46,461 nt of DNA from Porticoccaceae bacterium (GTDB lineage: Bacteria > Pseudomonadota > Gammaproteobacteria > Pseudomonadales > Porticoccaceae), in contig JAHEGD010000010.1 in assembly GCA_024639885.1 (NCBI GenBank), positions 1-46,461 on the forward strand, in the 5' to 3' direction. Every line of letters starts with the position of its first letter. The stretch's first letter is position 1. The position numbers were made by a program, and so were the translations under genes. Shown piece after piece: positions 8,333 to 16,704 of the stretch. A model generated the notes under the pieces. It was not told the DNA's origin. It ran no database searches and saw only the letters and a list, made by a program, of their open reading frames with translations.

Positions 8333-8746
8333 TTACTTAATAATCCGCAGCGCCGGGCGATCCCCGCCCTTCTTGGGGCTGCTGGTGGGTGAGCGTTTGA
8401 CCGCAGTCGGCCGCGGCGGTGGCGGCGGAGTCGGTTCGGTGGGGCGCTCAAAGACGATGCCTTGGCCATTCTCCTGCGCGTAGATGCTGAGGATAGCGGC
8501 GGCCGGCAGGTAGATGTCGGTCGGCACGCCACCAAAGCGGGCGTGGAAGGCGATACCGTCAAGGTCAATATGAAACGCAGAGACAGCCCGCGGGGCGATG
8601 TTGAGAACGATCTGGCCGTCGCTGACATGCTGCTGCGGAACCGACGCCTCGGGGTGGCCGGCATCGACTAGCACATAGGGGGTGCAGTCGTTGTCGACGA
8701 TCCAGTCGTAGAAGGCCTGCAGCAGGTAGGGCTGATTTGAGTTCAT
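8333..8746 (-). CDS. sspB: ClpXP protease specificity-enhancing factor SspB
   Basis: Adaptor that tethers ssrA-tagged proteins to ClpXP. The 137-residue product begins MNSNQPYLLQAFYDWIVDNDCTPYVLVDA, the conserved SspB fold start, with later SspB segments VLNIAPRAVSAFHIDLDGIAFHARFGG and VDIYLPAAAILSIYA-like residues. The tail is proline- and charge-rich with the ClpX-binding end PALRIIK, resembling the conserved C-terminal XB motif. Cotranscribed behind sspA with a 31-base gap, as in most gammaproteobacteria. The ssrA-tag system partner smpB is also in this window (40263). Confidence 0.95.
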   Translation of the reverse strand: MNSNQPYLLQAFYDWIVDNDCTPYVLVDAGHPEASVPQQHVSDGQIVLNIAPRAVSAFHIDLDGIAFHARFGGVPTDIYLPAAAILSIYAQENGQGIVFERPTEPTPPPPPRPTAVKRSPTSSPKKGGDRPALRIIK

Positions 8747-8777
8747 CGCAACAGCACCATCGGCGAGTTATCGGCGC

Positions 8778-9398
8778 TTACGCGCGGATCTCCATCTCTT
8801 GGTCGGTCAGGCTCAACTTGAATGCCGGGCGGCTAAATAGACGCAGCATGTAGTCGTGCAGCGGCTTGACCTGTTTGGTATTGGGCAGGGTAATGCCCAG
8901 CTGCGGCAGGCGCCACAACAGCGGTCCTAAGCAGCAGTCGACCAGCGTAAACTCTTCGTTCATGAAGAACGGCAGGCCAGAGAAGATCGGCGCGGTGGTG
9001 ACCAGTGAATCGCGTAGCTCTTTGCGGGCCGCCTCGGCTTTTTTGCTCTCGGGGCTGCGCAGAATATCGTCCGACAGGCGACACCAGTCGTTTTGAATAC
9101 GGTGCACCCAGAGCCGGCTTTGGGCGCGGGTAACCGGGTAGACCGGCAGCAGCGGCGGGTGCGGGAAGCGCTCGTCGAGGTACTCCATCACCACGGTCGA
9201 CTCGTAGAGTGCCAGATCGCGATCGACCAGTGTCGGCAGGGTACCGTACGGGTTGGCCTCGAAAATCTCTTCGGTGACCTTGCCACCTTCGACATCTTCA
9301 ATATCGACAGTGACCCCTTTCTCGGCCAATACGATACGCACCCGGTGGCTGTACTGGCAGGCGGGGTCAGAAAAAAGAGTCATCGAAGAGCGACGCAC
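8778..9398 (-). CDS. sspA: Stringent starvation protein A, RNA polymerase-associated
   Basis: GST-fold protein that binds RNA polymerase and modulates transcription under starvation and acid stress. 206 residues; N-terminal thioredoxin-like domain with [25 protein letters not shown], and the diagnostic surface motif in [14 protein letters not shown] (Pro-His-Pro). C-terminal helical domain includes [18 protein letters not shown]. Start is GTG at 9398 with GAGAGG six bases upstream. Placed directly after the cytochrome bc1 genes and before sspB, the common order. Unlike a true glutathione transferase there is no evidence of catalysis. Confidence 0.95.
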   Translation of the reverse strand: MRRSSMTLFSDPACQYSHRVRIVLAEKGVTVDIEDVEGGKVTEEIFEANPYGTLPTLVDRDLALYESTVVMEYLDERFPHPPLLPVYPVTRAQSRLWVHRIQNDWCRLSDDILRSPESKKAEAARKELRDSLVTTAPIFSGLPFFMNEEFTLVDCCLGPLLWRLPQLGITLPNTKQVKPLHDYMLRLFSRPAFKLSLTDQEMEIRA

Positions 9399-9468
9399 GG
9401 CAAACCTCTCATTATTAGAAGATAAAGCGGGGTGCGGGCGGCTCGCGCCACCCGCACCGGGGAGCTAC

Positions 9469-11505
9469 TTAGTGAATACCTTTCCAGTATTCGCGGTTCA
9501 ACAGCACCACAAAGACCAGTAGCACACAGAGGAACAACAGCACATAGCGGCCGATCTGCTTGCGCTGCTCGGCCATCGGCTCGGCGGTGTAGGCCATAAA
9601 GTTGACCAAGTCGTAAACGGCCGCATCAAATTCGGCCGGGCTCAACGACCCCTCTTCGACGTAGTTGAAGCTGCCACACGGGTCCTCAAGAATGTCGGCG
9701 CCAGACAGCACATCGCGCTTAACGCCGCCGTTGTAGGCGCGCACCGGGCCGGGCGCACACTCGGGCAAGCCCTGCAGGCCGATCAAAGCGTGCGGCATGC
9801 CGACGTCTTTAAAGACTTTGTTGTTAACGCCATAGGGACGAGTGCTGTCAGTATGGAAGTTGCGCAAGTAGGTGTAGACCCACTCCGGCGAACGGGCGCG
9901 GGTGACCATGGTCAAATCCGGCGGCGCGGCGCCAAACCACTGCTTGGCTTTGTCGGCAGGCATCGAGATCTTCATCAGCTGGCCAATTTTCTGCTCACCG
10001 AGCACCAGATTCTCGAGCATCAAGTCGTGCGGAATGCCGATGTCATTGGCGACGCGCTCCCAGCGCGAATATTGAAACGCGTGGCAGCCCATGCAGTAGT
10101 TGACCGCTATCGCAGCACCGTTTTGCAGCGACGCTTTGTCGCTCAAGTCGGCCTCGAAACTGTCGCACGGCATGCTGCCACAGTCGTAGGCGGACTCTGC
10201 ACCAACCGCCTTGAGCGGCAGCACGATCAGCACCAGGACGATTGCCAGCGCACCCATCGAGCGCCAGAAACCCATGCCGCCATCCATCGTGATGCGATCG
10301 GGCTCGGGCTTACAGGTCTCCCAGCGGGTCCAGAAGTAGATGCCAATGAAGTAACCAAAGTACAACACGGTGCAGATCTGGGCGAGGAAGGTGCGCTCGG
10401 GCGTCGGCGCTTTCACACCGAGGTAGCCGAGAATCACAAACACCGCCGCGAACACCAAGATGGCAATGCGCGAGACGATCCCCTTGTAGCGGATTGAGCG
10501 CACTGGGCTGCGGTCGAGCCAAGGCAGTACAAACAGAATAGCGATCGCGGCCGCCATACAGATGAAGCCGCCGAGCTTATCGGGCACCGCGCGCAGCATC
10601 GAGTAGTAGGGGGTGAAGTACCAGACCGGCGCAATGTGCTCGGGGGTCTTCAGCGAGTTGGCGATCTCAAAGTTGGCGTGCTCGAGGAAGTAGCCGCCCA
10701 TCTCTGGCATAAAGAACAGGATCGCACAGAACACAATCAGGAACACGGTGATCGGCACCAGATCGTGAATGACAAAGTAGGGGTGGAAGTTGATGCCATC
10801 CAGCGGCTTGCCGTTCTCGTCTTTGTATTTCTTGATCTCAACGCCGTCGGGGTTGTTCGAGCCGACATCGTGCAGCGCGATGATGTGCATGACCACCAGC
10901 GCCAGCAGAATAATCGGCACCGCAACCACGTGCAGCGACATAAAGCGGTTGAGGGTAATCCCTGAGATCAGGTAGTCGCCGCGAATCCACTGCACTAGGT
11001 CGTCGCCAACCACCGGAATCGCACCGAACAGCGAGATGATCACCTGCGCACCCCAGTAGGACATCTGTCCCCACGGCAGTACGTAGCCGAGGAACGCCTC
11101 GGCCATCAGCGCCACGTAGATGGTCATACCGAAGATCCAGACCAGTTCGCGCGGAGCTTTGTAGGAGCCGTAGAGCAGGCCGCGGAACATGTGCAGGTAG
11201 ACGACGATAAAAAACATCGACGCGCCGGTCGAGTGGGCATAGCGGATCAGCCAGCCGAAGTCGACGTCGCGCATGATGTACTCAACCGAGGCAAACGCCA
11301 TCTCTGACGAGCCCTGAAAGCTCATCAGCAGCCAGATGCCGGTGATCAGCTGAATGACTAGCACCACCATCGACAAGACGCCGAAGAAGTACCAGAAGTT
11401 AAAGTTTTTCGGCGCGAAGTACTCCGCCATGTGGTTGTTCCACTCGCGCTTGAGGGTCGGCATGCGCGAGTCTATCCAGTTCCCAAATGCTGCTAACTTA
11501 CTCAT
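9469..11505 (-). CDS. petBC: Fused cytochrome b / cytochrome c1 of the bc1 complex
   Basis: One continuous frame of 678 residues encodes both membrane cytochromes of quinol:cytochrome c oxidoreductase. Residues 1 to about 407 are cytochrome b, with heme histidines in two H-x13-H pairs (YAHSTG...VYLHMF and SLHVVA...VVMHII) and the Qo motif as PVWY rather than PEWY. Residues from about 411 (MGFWRSMGALAIVLVL) form an internal signal-like helix ending AVGA, then mature c1 with NYCMGCHAF (heme c site) and a C-terminal anchor RYVLLFLCVLLVFVVLL. There is no stop between them. In most gammaproteobacteria these are two genes; Bradyrhizobium FbcH is a known fused precursor that is cleaved. ATG at 11505 overlaps the petA stop (TGATG), with GGAGG upstream. 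Confidence 0.93.
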   Translation of the reverse strand: MSKLAAFGNWIDSRMPTLKREWNNHMAEYFAPKNFNFWYFFGVLSMVVLVIQLITGIWLLMSFQGSSEMAFASVEYIMRDVDFGWLIRYAHSTGASMFFIVVYLHMFRGLLYGSYKAPRELVWIFGMTIYVALMAEAFLGYVLPWGQMSYWGAQVIISLFGAIPVVGDDLVQWIRGDYLISGITLNRFMSLHVVAVPIILLALVVMHIIALHDVGSNNPDGVEIKKYKDENGKPLDGINFHPYFVIHDLVPITVFLIVFCAILFFMPEMGGYFLEHANFEIANSLKTPEHIAPVWYFTPYYSMLRAVPDKLGGFICMAAAIAILFVLPWLDRSPVRSIRYKGIVSRIAILVFAAVFVILGYLGVKAPTPERTFLAQICTVLYFGYFIGIYFWTRWETCKPEPDRITMDGGMGFWRSMGALAIVLVLIVLPLKAVGAESAYDCGSMPCDSFEADLSDKASLQNGAAIAVNYCMGCHAFQYSRWERVANDIGIPHDLMLENLVLGEQKIGQLMKISMPADKAKQWFGAAPPDLTMVTRARSPEWVYTYLRNFHTDSTRPYGVNNKVFKDVGMPHALIGLQGLPECAPGPVRAYNGGVKRDVLSGADILEDPCGSFNYVEEGSLSPAEFDAAVYDLVNFMAYTAEPMAEQRKQIGRYVLLFLCVLLVFVVLLNREYWKGIH

Positions 11506-12104
11506 CACGCCACCTCCTGGTCGAGACCGACCACCAGTACATCGCCGCCCTCTTCAAACAGGTAGGGTGGCACTTCTAGGTTAGTCGGCGCCGGAACACC
11601 TTGGTAGACTCGCCCAGCGAGGTCGAACTTAGAGCCGTGACAGGGGCAGAAGAAGCCACCAACCCAAGCGTCGCCACCGAGGTCAGCGGCGCCGACGTCG
11701 GGACGGTACATCGGCGCGCAGCCGAGGTGGGTACAGAGCCCAACCAGCACCAAGATCTCGGGGCGCGCGGCGCGGTTGACCGGATCAACATAGCTCGGCT
11801 GGTTAGACTGCTGAGAATTGGGATCGCGCAGTACGCTCTCAACCTTGCTCAAGTTAGCCAGTGTCTCAGCGCTGCGGCGCACGACGTAGATCGGCTTGCC
11901 GCGCCACTCGACAACAATCCGAGCACCCGGCTCCAGATTGGCGATATTGACTTTGACCGGCGCGCCGGCGGCTTTCGCCTTAGCACTCGGATTCCAAGAT
12001 GACACGAAAGGCACAGCGGCTCCGACAACGCCCGCACCACCAACGACACAGGTGGCGCCGGTCAAGAAACGGCGGCGGCTCTGGTTGACTCCGTCACTAC
12101 TCAT
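11505..12104 (-). CDS. petA: Ubiquinol-cytochrome c reductase iron-sulfur subunit (Rieske)
   Basis: The 2Fe-2S subunit of the bc1 complex, transferring electrons from quinol to cytochrome c1 on the periplasmic side. 199 residues from the ATG at 12104, with GGGAGA six bases upstream. The N-terminus carries a Tat-type twin-arginine region SRRRFLTG followed by a hydrophobic anchor. Cluster ligands are in CTHLGC and CPCHGS. The frame extending to 12158 is longer but lacks this logic. First gene of petA-petBC, coupled by a one-base stop/start overlap, and followed downstream by sspA-sspB. Confidence 0.96.
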   Translation of the reverse strand: MSSDGVNQSRRRFLTGATCVVGGAGVVGAAVPFVSSWNPSAKAKAAGAPVKVNIANLEPGARIVVEWRGKPIYVVRRSAETLANLSKVESVLRDPNSQQSNQPSYVDPVNRAARPEILVLVGLCTHLGCAPMYRPDVGAADLGGDAWVGGFFCPCHGSKFDLAGRVYQGVPAPTNLEVPPYLFEEGGDVLVVGLDQEVA

Positions 12105-12135
12105 GACGTTCTCCCTATTACAGCGATAGTAGACA

Positions 12136-12152
12136 GTGCACCACGGGTGCAC
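12136..12152. promoter_or_regulatory. GTGCACC dyad in the petA leader
   Basis: GTGCACC (12136-12142), a 3-base centre, GGTGCAC (12146-12152): a perfect 7-base inverted repeat. It falls in the predicted petA 5' untranslated region, about 30 bases before the ATG. It could be an operator or an RNA hairpin; no binding protein is known to me for it. Confidence 0.4.
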
Positions 12153-12170
12153 GAACAAAAAAGGCGCTGC

Positions 12171-12199
12171 ATCTTAACGGAACAGCAATTTTTTGGCAA
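12171..12199 (-). promoter_or_regulatory. Predicted sigma-70 promoter for petA
   Basis: On the minus strand: -35 TTGCCA (12199-12194, five of six matches), 17-base spacer, -10 TAAGAT (12176-12171, four of six). This places the transcript start near 12164 and a leader of about 60 bases before petA. Confidence 0.5.
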
Positions 12200-12264
12200 T
12201 ACGGCGCAGCCGCAGGTTGTGCCTAAACTACTATTTATCTCACCATTTTTAGTGCCCCAAAAAC

Positions 12265-12292
12265 ACAAAACCCGGCCGAGGCCGGGTTTTGT
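12265..12292 (-). terminator. Intrinsic terminator after rpsI
   Basis: Stem CAAAACCCGGCC / GGCCGGGTTTTG with a two-base centre, followed on the minus strand by a U-rich stretch. It ends the rplM-rpsI transcript ahead of petA. Confidence 0.85.
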
Positions 12293-12309
12293 TGGCAGTG
12301 CGCCAGCGA

Positions 12310-12702
12310 TTAACGCTTGGAGAACTGCGGACGCTTGCGCGCTTTGTGCAGGCCCACTTTCTTGCGCTCCACTTGACGCGCGTCGCGGGTCAAGAAACCG
12401 GCTTTGCGCAGTGTCGGGCGCAGCGTCTCATCGTACTCGAGCAGCGCCCGGGCAATGCCGTGGCGGATTGCACCGGCCTGGCCAAAGCTACCGCCGCCAG
12501 CGACGGTGATGTGCAGGTCGAACTTCTCGACAGCGTCGACCAGCTCGAGCGGCTGACGGACGATCATCCGCGCCACTTCACGGCCGAAGTAGACATCCAG
12601 TGAGCGTGAGTTGACAGTGATGTTGCCACCGCCAGACTTGAGGAAGACGCGCGCAGATGAGGTCTTGCGACGTCCGGTTCCGTAATATTGATTTTCGGCC
12701 AT
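12310..12702 (-). CDS. rpsI: 30S ribosomal protein S9
   Basis: Structural protein of the small subunit whose C-terminal tail reaches the P-site tRNA. 130 residues, starting [26 protein letters not shown] and ending with the invariant basic tail [11 protein letters not shown]. Cotranscribed behind rplM with an 11-base gap; terminator follows. Confidence 0.98.
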   Translation of the reverse strand: MAENQYYGTGRRKTSSARVFLKSGGGNITVNSRSLDVYFGREVARMIVRQPLELVDAVEKFDLHITVAGGGSFGQAGAIRHGIARALLEYDETLRPTLRKAGFLTRDARQVERKKVGLHKARKRPQFSKR

Positions 12703-12713
12703 GATGGGTTCCG

Positions 12714-13142
12714 TTAAACTTCGAGGGCGACGGGCTGTTGAGCTTGGTGCGGATGCTCATTACCAGCGTAAACTTTCAACTTTTTGAACATTGCACGGCC
12801 GAGCGGGCCACGCGGCAACATTCCTTTAACGGCTGACTGGATAACGCGCTCGGGCGCTTTGGCAATCAGCTTTTCGAAAGAGATATCTTTGATGCCGCCC
12901 GGGTACTCGGTGTGCGAGTAGTAGATCTTGTCTTTGGCTTTGTTGCCAGTGACAGCGACTTTCTCGGCGTTGACGACGACGATGAAATCACCGGTGTCGA
13001 CATGCGGAGTGTATTCGGGCTTGTGTTTGCCGCGCAGTCGCGAGGCGATCTCGCTGGCCATACGGCCGAGCGTTTTGCCTTCGGCGTCTACGATGTACCA
13101 GTCGTGCTGGGCGGTTTCTGCATTTGCGCTATATGTTTTCAT
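12714..13142 (-). CDS. rplM: 50S ribosomal protein L13
   Basis: Early-assembling protein of the large subunit; in E. coli it also represses its own operon by binding the mRNA leader. 142 residues, with motifs [43 protein letters not shown] and [25 protein letters not shown] at 13142, AGGA six bases upstream. A good promoter lies upstream and a small hairpin falls in the predicted leader, consistent with but not proof of L13 feedback control. Confidence 0.98.
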   Translation of the reverse strand: MKTYSANAETAQHDWYIVDAEGKTLGRMASEIASRLRGKHKPEYTPHVDTGDFIVVVNAEKVAVTGNKAKDKIYYSHTEYPGGIKDISFEKLIAKAPERVIQSAVKGMLPRGPLGRAMFKKLKVYAGNEHPHQAQQPVALEV

Positions 13143-13158
13143 CTTATTCCTGCCTGGC

Positions 13159-13176
13159 TTTTGGGGGTTCCCAAAA
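13159..13176 (-). promoter_or_regulatory. Hairpin in the rplM mRNA leader
   Basis: TTTTGGG, a 4-base loop and CCCAAAA lie between the predicted transcript start (about 13180) and the rplM ribosome binding site. It may be the L13 autoregulatory target; structure and position only. Confidence 0.4.
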
Positions 13177-13186
13177 AAGGACGCGA

Positions 13187-13215
13187 ATTGTAATGAGCAC
13201 TGCGGCGCATTACAA
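13187..13215 (-). promoter_or_regulatory. Predicted rplM-rpsI promoter, embedded in a dyad
   Basis: On the minus strand: -35 TTGTAA (13215-13210), 17-base spacer, -10 TACAAT (13192-13187, five of six matches). An A/T-rich UP-element-like tract lies upstream at about 13230-13248. The elements are arms of a perfect inverted repeat, TTGTAATG (13188-13195 on plus) and CATTACAA (13208-13215), with 12 bases between. Confidence 0.65.
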
Positions 13216-13258
13216 GGGGGTTTTGTGGAGTTTTATAAGTTTTTTGCCCGCCCACTAT

Positions 13259-14350
13259 TTACGGCCGGTGTGGGCGCGCCAAGTATTCGTGGCTCTGCAT
13301 TTCCAGCAGCCGGCTGGCGGTGCGCTGGAACTCGAATTCTAACCGACCGCCACTGTAAAGGTCTAGCAGCGGCACCGCCGCCGAGACCACGACTTTGACC
13401 TGGCGGTCGTAGAACTCGTCGATCATATTGACGAAGCGGCGCGCCGCATCGTCGTTGCTGCGGCCCATCTGGGGAATGTTGCCGACCAGCACGGCGTGGA
13501 ACTCGCGCGCCAACTCTATATAGTCGTTTTGGCTGCGCGGGCCGTCGCAGAGCGCGGCGAAGTCAAACCAGGCGATATCCTCAGCCACCCGCAGGCAGCG
13601 GATCGGCCGGTTCTCGACCTCCAGCCGCACCGCCTCGCGGATCTCGCCCTCGGCCGGCACTAAGTTGGCAAACATCGCCGCCATGGCAGCGTCGGCCGCA
13701 GCGCCGAGCGGCGTGTGGTAGAGCGGCGCCTGCTCAAGGGTGCGCAGCCGGTAGTCGGTGCCACCGTCGACATTAACCACCTGGCAGCGCTCTTTAATCA
13801 GCGCGATCGCCGGCAAAAACCGCTGCCGCTGCAAGCCGTTCCTATAGAGCCCATCGGGGACAATGTTAGAGGTCGCAACCAGCGTCACGCCGCGCTCAAA
13901 CAGCTCGGTCATCAGTCCGCCAAGCAGCATCGCATCGGTGATGTCTGTGACAAAAAACTCATCGAAGCAGATCACCCGCGTCTCCCCGGCGAGCCGGTCG
14001 GCCACCCCGCGGAGCGGGTTCTTGGTGCCGGCCAGCGCCTTTAACTCGGCGTGCACGCGGCGCATAAAGCGATGAAAGTGGTAGCGGCGCTTCTGGGTAA
14101 ACGGCAGGCTCTCAAAGAAGTTATCCATTAAATAGGTTTTGCCGCGCCCCACCCCGCCCCAAAAATAGAGCCCCTGCGGCGGACGGCTGGCTTGCGAAAG
14201 CCGCAACCGCTGCAACAGGCCGCGCCGCGCCGGCGCCGCCACTAGCTGCTGGTAGAGCGCCTCAAGCAGCTCGACCGCGTGGGCCTGAGCGCTGTCGGGC
14301 AGAAAGTCCTCGCGCTGTAGATCGCGCCGATAGCGCTCGATAGGGGTCAT
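13259..14350 (-). CDS. zapE: Cell division protein ZapE (AFG1-type ATPase)
   Basis: P-loop ATPase associated with the Z ring in gammaproteobacteria, related to mitochondrial AFG1/LACE1. 363 residues from the ATG at 14350 (MTPIERYRRDLQ). Walker A is GGVGRGKT (65-72), the Walker B region is RVICFDEFFVTDI, and further family segments are LVATSNIVPDGLYRNGLQRQRFLPAI and the C-terminal RFVNMIDEFYDRQVKVVVSA. The frame open to 14491 is an extension without homology. Divergent from zapG and upstream of rplM, an order also found in Pseudomonas. No convincing promoter is visible in the 206-base gap to zapG. Confidence 0.95.
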   Translation of the reverse strand: MTPIERYRRDLQREDFLPDSAQAHAVELLEALYQQLVAAPARRGLLQRLRLSQASRPPQGLYFWGGVGRGKTYLMDNFFESLPFTQKRRYHFHRFMRRVHAELKALAGTKNPLRGVADRLAGETRVICFDEFFVTDITDAMLLGGLMTELFERGVTLVATSNIVPDGLYRNGLQRQRFLPAIALIKERCQVVNVDGGTDYRLRTLEQAPLYHTPLGAAADAAMAAMFANLVPAEGEIREAVRLEVENRPIRCLRVAEDIAWFDFAALCDGPRSQNDYIELAREFHAVLVGNIPQMGRSNDDAARRFVNMIDEFYDRQVKVVVSAAVPLLDLYSGGRLEFEFQRTASRLLEMQSHEYLARPHRP

Positions 14351-14556
14351 GGCGACAGCCTTTGTCCTGTTTGTGGGTGGATTGCCGGTACAACGCCGCG
14401 CGGCGTACCGAGTCCGGGCGGAACTGTACCCAGCGCGCGCCGCACAGGCAAGCACCCAAGCGACTCTGTCAGCTACCAGAAACGGCGACACGACAGCGCA
14501 ATCGGGTTACCATAAGCGCCTGTTACAGCGCCAACTTTGGCTATTAAGGAGATCCT

Positions 14557-15057
14557 GTGTTCACCACCACCAGCCTGCTCATCGCTGCCATCGCCCTGCT
14601 GATCGGCGGCGCCATCGGCCACTTCACCAGCCGCGGTGCACGCGCCAACTCGGCCTCAGCGCGCGAGCTTAAACAGCGCCTCGCCGACAGTGAGCGCCGC
14701 TACCAGGAGTACCAGCACGAAGTGGCCAGCCACTTTGTCCAGCTCTCCCAGCTCAACGCCAATATGGCTCAGAGCTACCGCGAGGTGCACGAGCACTTGG
14801 CCGCCAGCGCGGTGCGCTTAGCGGGCCCCGAGGTGGCGCAAAAGCTGCTCAACTCCGGCGACGGCGCGGTACAGCTGCACGACAGCCACGGCAACCCGCT
14901 GCTATCAATAGATGATATCGAGCCGCCGCGCGACTACGCCCCCAAAGTGCCCGGTGGCGTGCTCAGCGAGGGCTACGGACTCGACCCCAAAGAGCCAGAC
15001 CAAGAGCAGCCCGATCTCGGCGAAGAGGACGACCCCACCGAGATGGCACACCGCTAA
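14557..15057 (+). CDS. zapG: ZapG (YhcB, DUF1043) inner-membrane envelope protein
   Basis: Single-pass inner-membrane protein linked to divisome and envelope biogenesis. 166 residues from GTG at 14557, with an excellent AAGGAG five bases upstream. Residues 6-24 form the transmembrane segment (SLLIAAIALLIGGAIGHF). A coiled coil with the conserved core YQEYQHEVASHFVQLSQL and NMAQSYREVHEHLAASA follows, then an acidic, proline-rich tail ending EEDDPTEMAHR. Divergent neighbour of zapE, as in other gammaproteobacteria. Confidence 0.92.
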   Translation: MFTTTSLLIAAIALLIGGAIGHFTSRGARANSASARELKQRLADSERRYQEYQHEVASHFVQLSQLNANMAQSYREVHEHLAASAVRLAGPEVAQKLLNSGDGAVQLHDSHGNPLLSIDDIEPPRDYAPKVPGGVLSEGYGLDPKEPDQEQPDLGEEDDPTEMAHR

Positions 15058-15083
15058 CCGGCTCGCAAAAAAATTCGTCTATG

Positions 15084-15107
15084 CTCCAGAGTAGAGTCCC
15101 TCTGGAG
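15084..15107 (+). promoter_or_regulatory. Hairpin covering the comF ribosome binding site
   Basis: CTCCAGAG (15084-15091), an 8-base loop and CTCTGGAG (15100-15107) form a perfect 8-base stem. Its right arm contains TGGAG, the Shine-Dalgarno of comF, five bases before the ATG. Folding would block ribosome entry. Confidence 0.5.
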
Positions 15108-15112
15108 CCGCA

Positions 15113-15811
15113 ATGAACACCACCCTCAGCGAAAATCTTGCGCGCTGCTGGTTTTGCGCCAGCCGCGTCGAAGTTGACGGCGCACCGCTGTGCGCCGACT
15201 GCACGGCGCAACTGCCGCGACCGGGGCCAGGCCAATGCCCGCGCTGCGCGCTGCCACTGCCGGTGGCGACTCTCTGCCGCGACTGCAGTGACGACCCGCC
15301 GCCATTCGGCCGCGCCTATATCCCGCTCTGCTACCAGCCACCGGTCGGTCGACTGATTGAGCCGCTGAAACAGAGCCAACACACACCGGCGGCAGCCCTG
15401 CTGGCCAACCTGATGGCCGCGTTGATCGCCGCTGACCGGGACGGTGGTGAACTGCTGCTGGTTGGCATACCGCTCCACCCGAAGCGGGCCCTGCAGCGCG
15501 GTTACAGCCAAGCCGCACTGCTCGCCCAGCTGATCGCCGACCGGCTCAGTTACCCGCCGCCCGCCCCGTCGGTTCAATTGCAGCGCCGCGTCCACCAGCC
15601 ACCCCAGCGCGGCCAGAGCCGCCGCCAGCGGCTCGCCAATTTGGCCGGCTGCTTCAGCGCCGCCGGGGTCGTCGGCCGCCATATCGGGCTGGTCGATGAT
15701 GTCGTGACCACCACCGCTACCGCGCGCGCGGCCAGCGCCGCACTGCTAGCGGCCGGCGCGGCCAGCGTGACACTGATCGCCGCTGCGCGGACCCCCAACT
15801 CGCGCCACTAA
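15113..15811 (+). CDS. comF: ComF/GntX family phosphoribosyltransferase-like protein
   Basis: ComF proteins combine N-terminal zinc-ribbon cysteines with a type I phosphoribosyltransferase fold and are linked to DNA uptake or to gluconate utilisation (GntX). 232 residues. Paired cysteines are in CWFCASR, LCADC, CPRCALP and CRDC. The core has VGIPLHPKRALQRGYSQAALLA and the RRV..PPQRGQSRRQR segment. The PRPP loop is altered: LVDDVVTTTATA in place of LVDDVxTTGAT, so the conserved glycine is lost and catalysis is doubtful. No competence gene is adjacent. Confidence 0.88.
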   Translation: MNTTLSENLARCWFCASRVEVDGAPLCADCTAQLPRPGPGQCPRCALPLPVATLCRDCSDDPPPFGRAYIPLCYQPPVGRLIEPLKQSQHTPAAALLANLMAALIAADRDGGELLLVGIPLHPKRALQRGYSQAALLAQLIADRLSYPPPAPSVQLQRRVHQPPQRGQSRRQRLANLAGCFSAAGVVGRHIGLVDDVVTTTATARAASAALLAAGAASVTLIAAARTPNSRH

Positions 15812-15819
15812 ACCGCGCC

Positions 15820-15848
15820 GCCTTGCCCGCGGGGCTGGCGGGCAGGGC
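15820..15848. promoter_or_regulatory. Hairpin between comF and cysE
   Basis: GCCTTGCCCGC and GCGGGCAGGGC form an 11-base stem with one G-U pair and a 7-base loop. No T-tract follows, so it is a weak terminator candidate; it might stabilise the comF transcript end. Confidence 0.4.
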
Positions 15849-15870
15849 GACTATCGTCGACAATGGCGCC

Positions 15871-16704
15871 ATGTCGACTTCAACACACCAACCGCTAGCG
15901 CCGGGGCAGCCGATTGACGGCGCCCAACTCGCCGAGCAGGCCGCCGCATTGGCCGCCCGCGAGCCGCTGCTCGCACCATTCATCGGTGCTATCGCCGCCG
16001 ATCCCGACCCCGCCGCAATGCTCGCGCAGCTGATCAGCCAGCGCCTGGCCGGCCCCACCCTCGACCGCCAGGCGCTCTACCATGCCGCGCTTGAGTGCTT
16101 TAGTGGCGCTGCGGCGGCGGCCGCAGCCAGCGCCGATCTGGCCGCCATTGACCAGCGCGACAGCGCCTGCCGATCGCCACTAGACGCGCTGCTGTTCAGC
16201 AAAGGGTTCGTCGCTGTGCAGGGCTATCGGGTCGCCCACCAGCTCTGGGGCGCCGGTCAGCGCAACGCCGCACTGCTCATTCAGCACGCCATCAGCTGCA
16301 AATTGGCCGTCGATATCCACCCGGCCGCTGTGATCGGTGGTGGCGTCATGCTCGACCACGCCACCGGCGTGGTGATCGGCGAGACCGCTCGGGTCGAGGA
16401 CAATGTCTCGATTATGCAGGGGGTTACGCTTGGCGGTACCGGTAAAGAGTCGGGCGACCGCCATCCCAAAGTGGACCGCGGTGTGCTGCTTGGGCCGGGT
16501 GCCAAGGTCCTCGGTAATATCACTATCGGCAGCGGCGCCATGGTCGCGGCTGCCTCCGTGGTACTCAAACCGGTCGCCGCCAACGCGGTAGTGGCTGGGG
16601 TGCCGGCGCAGGTGGTCGGCAGCACCTGCTGCGACAACCCCGCCGAGCTGATGGATCACTTCTTCCAAGTCGCCAAACAGGCTGGCCAGCGGCGGCGCGG
16701 TTAG
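15871..16704 (+). CDS. cysE: Serine O-acetyltransferase, copy 1
   Basis: Transfers acetyl from acetyl-CoA to serine, giving O-acetylserine for cysteine synthesis. 277 residues from the ATG at 15871, where the N-terminal helical domain begins; the frame runs back to 15823. The left-handed beta-helix holds the catalytic region DIHPAAVIGGGVMLDHATGVVIGE and the loop GDRHPKV. It ends QAGQRRRG, lacking the C-terminal isoleucine that in well-studied enzymes inserts into CysK. The ribosome binding site is weak. It converges with epmA, the stops overlapping by 4 bases (16701-16704). A second cysE lies at 23328, and the two are clearly diverged paralogues. Confidence 0.93.
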   Translation: MSTSTHQPLAPGQPIDGAQLAEQAAALAAREPLLAPFIGAIAADPDPAAMLAQLISQRLAGPTLDRQALYHAALECFSGAAAAAAASADLAAIDQRDSACRSPLDALLFSKGFVAVQGYRVAHQLWGAGQRNAALLIQHAISCKLAVDIHPAAVIGGGVMLDHATGVVIGETARVEDNVSIMQGVTLGGTGKESGDRHPKVDRGVLLGPGAKVLGNITIGSGAMVAAASVVLKPVAANAVVAGVPAQVVGSTCCDNPAELMDHFFQVAKQAGQRRRG

